Source: Pagrus major
Lineage: Eukaryota; Chordata; Actinopteri; Spariformes; Sparidae
Length of the DNA stretch: 64,000 nt
Direction: 5' to 3'
Assembly: GCF_040436345.1 (NCBI RefSeq)
Contig: NC_133232.1
Coordinates: 16,186,220 to 16,250,219, forward strand
Positions 24,061 through 34,840 of this stretch are shown here, piece after piece. The translations under genes were made by a program, and so were the position numbers. Every line of letters begins with the position of its first letter. Position 1 is the first letter of the stretch. Under the pieces are notes generated by a model. That model was given only the letters and a program-made list of their open reading frames with translations, was not told the DNA's origin and did no database searches.

Positions 24061-27000
24061 CACCTGTTGTTCCACTTGTGAAGCAGATAACAGCCATATC
24101 CTCAGGTTGTGGAGGCTGGAAGGGTGGGGGTGACAACATTCAAGCAGTGCCACATAACTGACAACATTATCATTATTTTAAGTATTGACTGGTAAGGAGC
24201 TACTCACCACTGGTTGGTGATGGTTGGCCTTCCCAATAGCCTGCACAACAAGAGAAGCACATTAATGAAGTCATTATGGATGGAGTAATAAAGAGACTGG
24301 CAAGAAAGCAAAAAACAGAGCAATCAAGAAAATCTAAATAAAAAAAGGACATTTGGAGTGAAGACAACACAACAAGAAAACTAACAAGAAAAAAGGAAAT
24401 TTTAAAAAATGCCAACAAAGCAAAAAAACAAAAGAAGGTAAGAACAAGACAAGGTGGCAAAAGGGGAAAGCACAAACGAGATAAAACAAAAAAAAGAACA
24501 ATATATAAAGCAAAATAATGATTAAGGAATAAAAGACAAACTAACCTCCATCTCCTGCAGACTGAGGATGTGGATACCAGCCTGTTGCCCCCTGCTGACC
24601 AGGTCGGCACTGGGGGTCTCCATTAGAATGATGATTTTCACAGTATGCTCCTTGTCCTTCACACAGTCCAGCACCAGGTTGACTTTCTCTACCACGTCAC
24701 ACACAATGGTCGAGATGGAAGCTGCAGAAACAAACAAAAACCCATGCAGACAGATCAGGTCGCCCTCAGTTCTCCGACAAAAACACTGAAGTGTAGGTTT
24801 TCATGTTGTTGCTGCTGGGGTTTACCTTTCTCCATAATATAACTGATGGCTTCTGTTCCCAGTGTGTCGTACAGAGGGACTGACACAAGAGAATAAGTAT
24901 AACATGCCAGCTCAATGATGGTCCACTACACACACAAACACACATGAAAAAGCATTAAAGGATGATCAATGGACTCAGTAGCAATAGCAGATAAATACCA
25001 TAGGAACCACATGATGTGACATTATGAGCCTGAATGTCAAAAAATATATTAATAGAGCAAACAAGTAAAGTAATCATTTACAGATTTTGTCACTACTGTT
25101 ATTATTCTTTGTCCTACTTCTATCTAGAGGACAATTATGCTCTAAGTTCTGGGACTTAAGTTCCCGTAATGCTTCAGGAATGTACACAGGAAGTTTAAGA
25201 ACACTATTAGTGATTTTACTGAAGGCTACAACTTGAGCCTAGTTTTTCCTAGCCTATATTTGTTTACGTTTTGGCAAATTGGCACTATAAAGTAGGCCGC
25301 ATAGGCTCTTAGCACTTCCTATTTGCGATGTACCCAAGGGTGTGCATATAACTATCACTGGAAAACTTTCATAATGAAAAATATCACGATGATTCAGGCA
25401 AGGTCTGAGGAGTGTCTTTTTTCTCTGATTTCTAAGCAGATTTTCGGATGTTTATTAGCAATGACCATCAGAGATATCCTCAGAAAGTGTGTGTCACAGT
25501 GGATCTAAAAAGATGCATGTTTGTCTATATGGTTGGATTTGACTGAGTTATGAGTCAGAAAAGGAGTGAAAGGGGCATGTCTGTACCTCAGGTCTGTTCT
25601 GAGAGAAGATGCCTATGTGGGAGTCGGTGGTCTTCGAGTGTCCTTTGTGGAGAAATGCTGAACCCAGATTTTCTGTTCGCTCAATTACCTAACACACACA
25701 GACACACACACGCACACATGATATGAAGTGTTTCTTGATTTTCAGTATCGTAGTTATACCCAACAATCACATGCTCTGTTACTTATCACAGTTAAAATGT
25801 CACTAGTTGCCACATTTACAGCTCTTAACCGGTTTAATCAGTAAATGACAAACAAAAGCACAATATGGTCAATCAGGCTGAGGCTGGAATATTTCATTAA
25901 TATTTTACCTACAGTGTTCAAGCTGTACTTACCAAGTTCTACTATCAGTGATACTAATTCCCTCCCTGTTCACATACTATAGTAATTAGAAAGAAACGTG
26001 AAATATATTTTGTTAACTGTAATGTTACCAACACCTCATTATCAAGTCCTTACAGAAACATGAAATGGAAGAGTGATCTTCAAAAATAATAAAGTTTATT
26101 GCCATAATAAACGCAATGAACCAGATTAAATACGTGTTAATAGGATTTACCATCAGCAGACTTCACTCTAACACACAAACTGTATCAGCAGATAATTAAG
26201 TTAAGACGATTAAGTAGTAACCTCTTTATTTGTTGGATTAAAAACCTATTGTTTACATCAAAACATTGGAGAATTGGTTATTAAGGGTACATGTTACTGA
26301 TAAGACTATGACATTACCTTTCATGCAGCCCTGCTGTACTATAGAATGCATCTTCTGAAGCTTACATAACAAAAAAATAATGATAGCTATTATAAACTAT
26401 TCTCTTCCATGAATTTACAGGACTCAACACAGACAGATTCTTTTTGATAGAAGCAGAGGCCAGGATATTCTACCTTTTAATCCACTCTGAGTGTGTGTGA
26501 CTGTCTATAACTGTGTCCAACTAGAGGCCATAATGTTTTTATAAGGTGACTCTTACCTCTCTGTAGGACATCCATTCATAGGGCTGTTTTGGTTTCCTGG
26601 AGCCAAGACAGGGACCGTTATCTGGAGGATAAAAGGAAAGTGACACAGGGAGGAGTGACAATAAAAGAAAAAAAAAAAATTGAGTAAATATCTTACAGCG
26701 CTATCTTAATACACTGTACATATACATTCTGGTGCTGACAAACAAGACTTATTTTTTGGAAATCACACAAACAATAGGGTCTAGGCAGCAGTAAAACTGC
26801 AGTGTTAATAGTGTAACAGGGGAGACTGCTGACTCAAACCCCTGAGCTAACACTGTTCAGTAAAGTACAGGGAAAAGGATATGGTCCAAAAATTTTAAGT
26901 AAACTACATTGGTAAAAAGAACCTCAGTGAATGTACTTGTAAAGGAAAAGTAATGTTAAGAGTTACTGAGCAGAATGAGCTCTAGTTTACTGTTGTGGAA

Positions 27001-27979
27001 GTTTCAACCCCATGTAAGGGTACAGGCTCTTGAGTAACTCAGTGTACCCACTCAAAGATGTAAAACATTGATGTATTTGTGACTCACTGGAGACTCGGGC
27101 CCCTCTGAGGAGGAACTCATACATTGTTCTGGCATCATCGTAGAAATAGGTCAAGTGATCTCCGTCTCCATTGAGTAAAACTGATTGACGTGCCAACTCT
27201 CCACCCTGATAAAAACATAAAAACAAATAAAAGCTGGTTATGATAGATCTAGTAATTCCAACACCAGTTTCAGTGTGCTTCTATCATGAAGTACATTCTT
27301 TTATATTTTATGTCATACTTTTTATGTACTTTGTAAAGTGTTGTACAAAGTACCTAAAAGTCATATTGGTGGACTGCTATCGGTCTGGCCTTTATTCAAC
27401 ATTTTTCCGATTGAAAACTGTGTGTTTTTATTTGAATATTGATGAAAATACAGTACTTGGGCTCTGGACCAGCATTTAATGAGTGAATGGACTTTAGATA
27501 CATTTCATCACTGATTTTGTAGTTATCTTTTAACACAAATGTGAATAGATTACCATCAAATAAACAAAATGCTGCATGATATCTTTGAATAGGAAGTGCA
27601 GAGGGTGGGATACTGTCACAAAAATGCAAGATTTAGATTTCAGTTTCACCACAAACTGATAATGGTCTTCATATTAATGCACATTAATAATTTACTCAAG
27701 ACCCTATAGACCATGACCTCAACTCAAGCCCTACAACCCTATAGACACCTGACTCTGTGAGACAGACTTTGCCCTTAAACTTACCGGAACCTCGACTGAC
27801 TGCATGTGAAGGTCGCAGACTGGTGGGAGGGCCTTGGGTCGTGTTGCCAGGTAGTAGGTTGTCGCGGCAGCCACTGCCCCCATGCTAACTAACATGGGGG
27901 TGGAGATGCCCCTGATGGACTGGCTGACATCCTCCATATCTGGCAACCTCAGCTTCTGAATGAACTCCTGGCTCAGCAT
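18531..27979 (-). CDS. acsl1: Long-chain acyl-CoA synthetase 1, 20 coding exons plus one alternative exon
   Basis: Membrane-anchored AMP-forming enzyme that converts C12-C20 fatty acids, ATP and CoA to acyl-CoA at ER and mitochondrial outer membranes. Exons in order: 27785-27979, 27088-27205, 26557-26621, 25587-25688, 24826-24925, 24546-24721, 24208-24240, 24064-24115, 23847-23920, then either 22857-22934 or 22621-22698, then 22364-22498, 22086-22220, 20918-21013, 20676-20748, 20468-20556, 20265-20381, 19941-20084, 19705-19809, 18833-18904, 18531-18671. One path gives 699 aa (human ACSL1 698). A hydrophobic anchor lies at about residues 26-46. The P-loop TSGTTGNPKG is at 276-285, YGQTE at 458-462, and the FACS signature starting [14 protein letters not shown] at 533. 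All are intact. The ATG at 27979 is 4 nt after an acceptor, so non-coding exons lie upstream. ACSL5 and ACSL6 are close relatives; the casp3-cenpu neighbourhood favours acsl1. Confidence 0.95.
21363..21983. mobile_element. MITE with long (~85 bp) inverted ends
   Basis: Within an acsl1 intron. The left end AAAGGATAAGTTCACCCAAA and the reverse complement of the right end, AAAGGAACTCACTCAAAAAT, are imperfect inverted repeats that continue for about 85 bp (...CACCCTCA.GC.GATG...). The interior (21450-21890) has no transposase. A target duplication was not found. A hAT-like end (GCCCAGCCCTAG, 21997-22008) follows directly. Confidence 0.65.
22621..22698 (-). CDS. acsl1: acsl1 alternative exon, Tyr gate version
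   Basis: A 78-nt exon, phase 0/0, with acceptor TTTTAG|GTTCAC and donor GTACAG|GTATTG. It encodes 26 residues ending [19 protein letters not shown]. It aligns without gaps to the 78-nt exon at 22857-22934, and both are followed in frame by the exon at 22364-22498. In mammalian ACSL genes, mutually exclusive exons of this kind set a Phe or Tyr in the fatty-acid gate. Including both exons would keep the frame but duplicate the motif. Confidence 0.85.
22857..22934 (-). CDS. acsl1: acsl1 alternative exon, Phe gate version
   Basis: A 78-nt exon, phase 0/0, with acceptor CTCCAG|TCTTGC and donor GTGGAG|GTACAC. It encodes 26 residues ending [20 protein letters not shown], with the aromatic gate residue Phe at about residue 319 of the full protein. 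It lies 158 nt upstream (in transcript sense) of the Tyr version. No stop or broken splice site is visible in either exon. Confidence 0.85.
23334..23823. repeat. ~490-bp purine-rich (GGA/GAA) tract
   Basis: The plus strand is almost entirely A and G with scattered T and very few C, built from irregular GAGGA/GAAGA/GGTAGAG words. In the acsl1 pre-mRNA it is CU-rich. It lies in the 912-nt intron just upstream of the Phe/Tyr exon pair. Long open frames on the minus strand here (Ser/Leu/Pro/Phe only) are an artefact of composition. Confidence 0.92.
23930..24060. repeat. Opposed (CA)n and (GT)n runs filling a 143-nt acsl1 intron
   Basis: (AC)n lies at 23930-23955 and (GT)n at 24033-24060, both inside the intron 23921-24063. 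In the transcript, a CA run follows the donor (CAG|GTGACACAC) and a GU run precedes the acceptor by about 9 nt. The two runs are complementary and could pair. Confidence 0.9.
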
Positions 27980-29440
27980 GTTGCTGCCGGCGAGGTGAAA
28001 AAGGTAAGAAGATAGTGTGTGGCAAGTGCACCTGTTTGTGTGGGTGGGTGGAGTGGTAATGAATGTTGTGGCCCTGAGGTGAGGTTAAGAGTGTGTGTAT
28101 TACAAGGAGTGTGTGGAGGGTTGCTGGCCAGGAGGGGACCTAGAGAGAGCAAAAGAAGACAGCTTTGTTTAATTTTTATAAGTATTATAAAATTACCTTT
28201 GGGAGGTTTGTTACTCTTAACTACCAACTAACCACATTCCTCATGTTTGTGTTTGTACTGTGATTAGTTAAATATTAAACCATTTTTTCCAGTATTTCCA
28301 AATGAAAATGGAACAAAGTCTATCATTTTTTTACCTCAGCATGCCAACATGCTGACTGTGGGAAAAAAGTAGGGTCAGTAGGGTTCATCTTCTGGGGACC
28401 ATGACATGTTCCCACTCTCTCACTTGTCCCTTCTGGGATCTGTCTATGCAAATAATCTCATGTTTATCTGCTGAGATATCTCTCTTTGAGATTTATGTTG
28501 CTAACCCAGTACAATGAATAGATACACTTAACACTAGAATTACCTCCAGAAGAAAAAGTGCCAAAATTAGAGTCTTAAGGCCCCTGAAAAAAAAAATTCA
28601 CATCGTAAGTATTTCTCTGTAGTTGTATACATACTATTAAATACTAATTAAGCTACAATCAAAGTTTAAGTTGGGTAAAAACACATCCTCCCTTATTAAC
28701 AGTATAAGACTGAAACACTGAAACACTAGGACTATGTCTGTGTGGTTTGGTCCAAAATGTTGCTTAATCTTATTTATAGAAGTACACATGTTCTGCCCGT
28801 TTGCAGCCTAGTGGGAAAAGCATGGACAAAAACAGAAATTAAAAAAATCTGGAATGTAAAATGACCAAAACATTGAGCAGAAAATTGTACTTATTATCAT
28901 CTCATTATAAAGTAACAAAATGAAACTTCTTGGAGAAATATGGTTGATTGTTGAGTCTCATCCCCAGGTCATCGACAGTTTGGGTTTGCATCCAACCCAA
29001 GCTGCCAACCCAAAGTGTCAAAAGGATTTTAGAAAATGTGTTTTCATGGTCTGAAGAAAGTACCAAAGATCAAAATGGCCAGCCTCTGCCAAATCCATTT
29101 ATTGTATATAGCGCAAGCAATACATTTTAAAAAAAAACAATTTTGACCCTTTTAGGTTAGTGTTTGAGTTCTGACAACAAAGATGTAAATGTGGAGTCTA
29201 GGTCATCTGAGTCAACTGAATCCATGGCTCACTCAAGCCTAATCTAGGGCAAAACCTGGCTTAATGTTAAGTACAGAGCACTTTGTAGTGATACTACTAC
29301 TGTGGACCTGTGGCTCAGATCGCAATATAATTAGATCACATATCATCTATTTAACACATTCAAGTTTAGAAGGTGTGCCAGGTTCCCACGGTTTGTGTGG
29401 GTGTTTTCTTTTCCACAGGTGGGGTGAGTTTCTCAGTGTT

Positions 29441-29561
<121 letters not shown>

Positions 29562-29859
29562 GAAGAGCTGTTTAAGAATAAACAGATTAGTAACAGAGTC
29601 TGGGGTATTAAGGTGAGAACACAGGGAAAGGTCAACCTCTATGTGAACCCTGAAGACGAAGTGACCTTAGGCCCACACTACAGGCTGACACAACATACTG
29701 ATGGTCAGCACTGATCATATCCAGACAAAGTTTTACTGACCATCTTCCTATAACACAAAATGAGAACAGAATACAAAATAAATTCATCATCCTTGCAAGT
29801 AAACTACCCCTTTAGCATCATTCCCCATTTTTTTGGAATGAATATTCACTAATGACAAA

Positions 29860-30660
29860 TAGAGGTGTGGGAATTTCTCGATTATAAGATGCATCGCGAT
29901 GCGGACGTGGAAGATTCTGCATCGATGCAGAGACAGAGCATAATTGAAAGTCTGCAGCTCATGCTGATTGTTGATTGTCCGGCCTCAGCTGGACAATAAA
30001 GTTACGTCGCAACATTGCTCACACGCTATAAATTGTGGGCGGACATTAGGCTAATGTTACTTATGTTGGAGGTATGTCGGAGGGAGGCAGAGATCATCTA
30101 CGAGTGAAAAATAGTATTTTTTAAAACTGACATCTTGGAGCACAACTTGCTGGGAAGCACAAACTGGACGAGACCCACGCTGACTGTGACTTCAGCCCCA
30201 CAACAATTACTAATCACGTTAGCTATTTTCGCCTGAAGCTAACGTCTGCAGCCATAAATAATAACTGTTATAGCAAGCCCAGCTCATAAGCCAAGAACTA
30301 AGGAGGTGCTGTCAACTTTGCCATCCAACTCTGAGAGGTGTGTGCAGCAGTCAATAAATGCCTCATCTTAAAGCTGCCATGTGAAAACATTATTATTGTA
30401 GATTACAACAAATGTGTAAGGCACTGCAGATGGATAAATGTTTTGTTTTTGTAATGTTTATGTATTGAAAAGATGCAGCTTTTATTTTGTTGACTGCAGT
30501 AGTCTGATTATTGGAAGGTCTTTCTGAATAAAAGGGGAATTTAAATGATGAAAAAGTAGCCATGTGCAGTAATATAGATTACTGAGGATACCATACACTG
30601 AGATGCATCAAGAATCGTCTTGTATTTGAATCGTGAGTCCAGTGAAGATTCACGCCTCTA
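29860..30660. mobile_element. hAT-like non-autonomous element
   Basis: The left end TAGAGGTGTGGGAATTTCTC and the right end (reverse complement TAGAGGCGTGAATCTTCACT) form short inverted repeats. Subterminal GATGCATC words occur near both ends, typical of fish hAT MITEs. There is no transposase frame, and no 8-bp target duplication is evident. Confidence 0.5.
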
Positions 30661-30823
30661 ACCTCTGATGAATGTTTAGAGATGAAAAGCATAAAGTAAC
30701 AACTTAGATTCTCATCAACTTTATAAGTTTACAATAAAAATGTTGATTGCTGGCAATTATATAGCTTTATAAAGAGAGGATTTTGGTGCTTCAATCTTAT
30801 AACCTAAGTTTATATTTTTACCC

Positions 30824-31811
30824 GTGCCTGTTTGTTTGTTGATTGGTTTACACAAAAACTACTGTACGGATTTCCAGGAAACTTGGATGAAGGATGGGCC
30901 TCGGGCTCGGCCCAGAACATACCCCATTAAATAATAGTGTGGATTAGGGGTGGGGGATATGACCTAAAATTTATATAATGGTATTTGTTTGCTCTTTATG
31001 GTGACGGTATTATATCACAGCTTTACAAAAATAAAAGCGATAATCCACTCAAACAAGATTGTACCTCTTTTCACTCTATTTGGCAGTGTAAGGGAACATA
31101 TCTTAAGCAAGAAAAAAATTCAAAAACAAAACGTATGGGTTTAGTGGCTTTCAATATGGCTGGACATTATGGCCTCTAAATAATATTGCAATATTTTAAG
31201 GCTATAACACAATACACAATATCCTGTTTATTTCAATATTTTGAAATATCTTCATAGCACTTAATAAACTGAATAAATGCTAGGACTATGAAACTAAATC
31301 AAATATCACAATAATTTTGACCAAATACCTTGACATTGCGACAATATTGTGGTACTTTCACAAAATATTATCACAATGAGATTTATGATAAATAATTATT
31401 AGTAATGTGGATGTAAAGACAAGTATTAGAACAAGTAGAACAGTCTGGTAAGTTCAGAGAATTGCATTAAAGAAAATTCCTGGATCCATCTCTTTATCCG
31501 AATCTGCACCCAAAGTTAATGGGGTCTATTCTGGGCTGACACCCATCCTCCATCCTGGTTTTGTGGAATCTGCAATTGTGTAATCCTGCTGACAAACCAA
31601 CCAACCAACCAACAAACAAACAGGCGGACATGGGCGAAAACATAACCTCTGGTATGTTCAGAAAATTAAATCACTTTACTGTAATGCAGCCTTTAAACCA
31701 GAAAATACAACACTTGTGTCAAACAATGACATAACTATATCCAAAATCTAAGAACGATATACAGTCTTCTATCACAATAATGTTATAATATTTATACACT
31801 GCCCAGCCCTA
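30824..31811. mobile_element. Nest of two degraded palindromic MITEs
   Basis: The segment at 30824-30944 (CCTGTTTGTTTGTTGATTGG, later GGATGAAGGATGGGCC) reappears inverted at about 31465-31625 (GGATCCATC... to CCAACAAACAAACAGG). A second pair of hAT-like ends, TAGGGGTGGGGG at 30945 and the complement of GCCCAGCCCTA ending at 31811, overlaps it. The interior is AT-rich and non-coding. The order of insertions is unclear. Confidence 0.45.
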
Positions 31812-33004
31812 CTTGAAGCCATTTCCATTTCGGGGAATCCAGAAGAATCATCACAGTCAGAAGGGGATTTTTTTGATTGCATTTAACTTCCACACATTCC
31901 CGCTTCTGCAGTCACAAAGGATAACTGCATGTTTACCATAAATATGCTTAAAAGGTTACTGACAAACAACAGTGCCAACCTCTAAACTAGAATAGTCTGT
32001 CCAGCTTGAGGCCCAGGATCTGTAGGTTTGTACTATTCTATTCATACTGAATTTCTCCCCGCTGACTCACCTGTAACAGAAAGCAGCCAGGTGGATTTGT
32101 GAGTCTCCTTTTCAGCTGAACATCCAACAGCAACCCTGCTGTTGTTACTGCTGCTGCAGCAACCACACACCCTGACGAGCATGCACTGAAATACTACTGC
32201 ACAAAACACTCACTGATTCAGTTACAAGGTGATATATAACCTCAGCTAATCTGAGTTAAAGGTCAGACCGGTTCCAGGCAGAGCTCTGATTGGCTGGTTG
32301 TAGCAAGACAGTGAGTCTGATTGACTCAAAGGATTCATCAATGAATTTATCCCTGCACAAGATCAATGAGATAGTAAAGGTATGGCGTTCACATCATTGT
32401 GATTTTTCTAACTGCTGTTGCAAAGTACAATCAAATATAAAACATCTATAAACCCACAAATCTGCATTGTGCATCAACACACCCTGTTTGTCTTGCACAT
32501 CTGTATCATCTGTCTACTGTAGATTCTATTAAACATGAATAGAAATGTGACTCCCTAGATAAGTGCCTTGCCAACAAGTTCAAGCAGTTGCTCGATGGTC
32601 TCACCTTTCCCCCAGTGACCTACGAACCCTGTGTGGTCCGCTGAGATTAGACAAAGACAGATAAAGGCTGATGAAGAAAAAACTGCAGAATAGAGAGAAA
32701 GGCAATCCTGTTGACTCATGTCTCTAAAATTGGGTCTGTGTTTACAAGAGCCCATTAATGAATGATTAATAAAATATGAAAAAATCCTGAAAAATGCCCA
32801 TTATTAGTACTTCCTAAATACTAAGATAGTGTCTGACCAACGGGTCAAAAACCCAAAGATATTCAGAAAAGAGAAAAAGCAGCAAATCCTCACAACAGAA
32901 ATGTGAGAAAAGTCCTTTTGTTTCAAGTAAAGGCTGTCTTATCACACACATATCTCAGCTGAGCTCTATCAGCCAGTGATAGCATATCTTATCTTTACCA
33001 GCTT

Positions 33005-33051
33005 AGTGAGTGAGTGAGTGAGTGAGTGAGTGAGTGAGTGAGTGAGTGAGT
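33005..33051. repeat. (GTGA)n tetranucleotide repeat
   Basis: About eleven GTGA units in non-coding DNA upstream of the 32.1-kb acsl1 exon candidate. Confidence 0.95.
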
Positions 33052-33739
33052 AAGGACAAAACAAGTTTACATTTCCTGTTGCATTTACTTTATGAGCAAA
33101 AGCAAAAAGGCCCCCAAATACTACAGGAACACCACAGGCCCCCTGGGTTGACTGTGTCTGAAGCACAATAAAAACTGAAATGAGCGCCTTGTGTGTGGAG
33201 TGTGGAGTGTTAAGATATAGTCTTAATACCTTTACTATTTCAGGTATTATAATGCCGAATATTGACATATATCCTTTTTAAATTTTAAATAATAAAATTT
33301 ATTGTTAAAGTATAAAATATCCTGCCTCCATTACATATCTTTGTCACAAGAGTCTGATAACATTTAAGGGATTATTGCAAAAACTGTATGTATATCACCC
33401 GATATATGTCAATATCAGAATTTTTAAATTCCTAATATCAGTAACAGACCCAAAAATCAAGCATCCTTCTGACTCTATATCGCAGTATGGGAATGTCGAT
33501 CAAGAACTTTGAACTATTTTTAATCCAACAACAATGAAATAATTATTACATTATGGTTGAAAGTAACTATGTACATTTACTCTAGTACTTGTACTTCCAT
33601 TTTATGCTACTTTATGCTTCTATACGACTACATTTTATAGAGAAAAAATACTTTTTATCCCATTACATTTATTTGATCACTGTAGTTACTATTCAAATTT
33701 AGAAACTTATCATATGTAAGATAATATTAAAGTCATCAG

Positions 33740-34015
33740 TGGTTACTTTTGGCTTGGGACCCCTTAGAACCGACACGCAGGCTTTCCTGTCATACGTCAC
33801 TACATGCCTGTTGTTGAGTGCATAACGAGCGACACCAGGGAGGGGGGCGGGGCAGAGAGTCTACTATGTAGGGAGGAAGCCTGCCAAGGAACCAATGAAA
33901 GTAAGGTGGGTTCATGGATTTCAGCCAATCAGAGACAAGTCACCTTTCACCTCAAAACCTGCGTTGTGCCATAAGACCCCTTATAGCCGTCGTTTACAGT
34001 CTGTGTCCACCTGTC
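33740..34015. repeat. Possible dispersed repeat with GC-rich core
   Basis: This non-coding block contains GGGGGGCGGGGC (about 33843-33854) and ends with CGTTTACAGTCTGTG, a word common at the edge of fish dispersed repeats. It could instead be a regulatory GC-rich patch. No ends or duplication could be fixed. Confidence 0.25.
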
Positions 34016-34080
34016 TGACGGTATCTATGCACATAGACTCTGCTTCTACAGAATATTAACTGTTTTTACCATGCATTAAT

Positions 34081-34082
<2 letters not shown>

Positions 34083-34142
<60 letters not shown>
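34083..34142. repeat. (CA)30 microsatellite
   Basis: An uninterrupted CA run of about 60 bp in the acsl1 upstream region. Confidence 0.96.
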
Positions 34143-34145
<3 letters not shown>

Positions 34146-34840
34146 CACCAGAATCCAAGTCAATCTGCAACACTCACCAACAGACTTAAAACCGAACCAA
34201 CCCCTTACTCACCACACAGAACCAAGCCGCAAACTCCATTCATAAAGTTAAAGCTCGGGTTTTCTGAAAATTGAAGAAAACTCCTTAAGAATCCTTCAAC
34301 TTTGCCAGGAGCCATTTACCAGGAGCATAACCAGTGACCCCGGGCAGCACTTTGCCCCTCTATCAGTTAAATGCCCACAATTATCTAAAAACTACAACCG
34401 TTAACCGTGCAGACTCTGCAGTGTACTGAGTGAATGAAGACTGTGTGTACGTGAAACATGACTGAAGTGTGCTCAGTGTTTAGGAAGCAGTCATATATTA
34501 TCTTTCTTAATGTGAACGCCGAGTTTAAATAGTGCGTAGGACAAAACCATGAAGGAAAAGTCGGTTTTTCAGTCACGCGTTTTCATGTTTTAGCGTTAAC
34601 AAGATACCGTTAAACTGACAGATGTATGCAGAGTTCGGGCTGCTCCTATAGTCCAATAACCCTGCATGAATTTAATGTTACATGTGTACATTTTTGTTCA
34701 GCATGCGGTACAACAACTACTCTACAAATGATCATTTATGTCTATTTAATAAACCGACAAACAGTAACTTGTCAGAGGCACTTCACCTGTTAGCAGCAGA
34801 GCTCCCCGGCTTCGTCTTCTTGACCACGCGCACCTAATTG

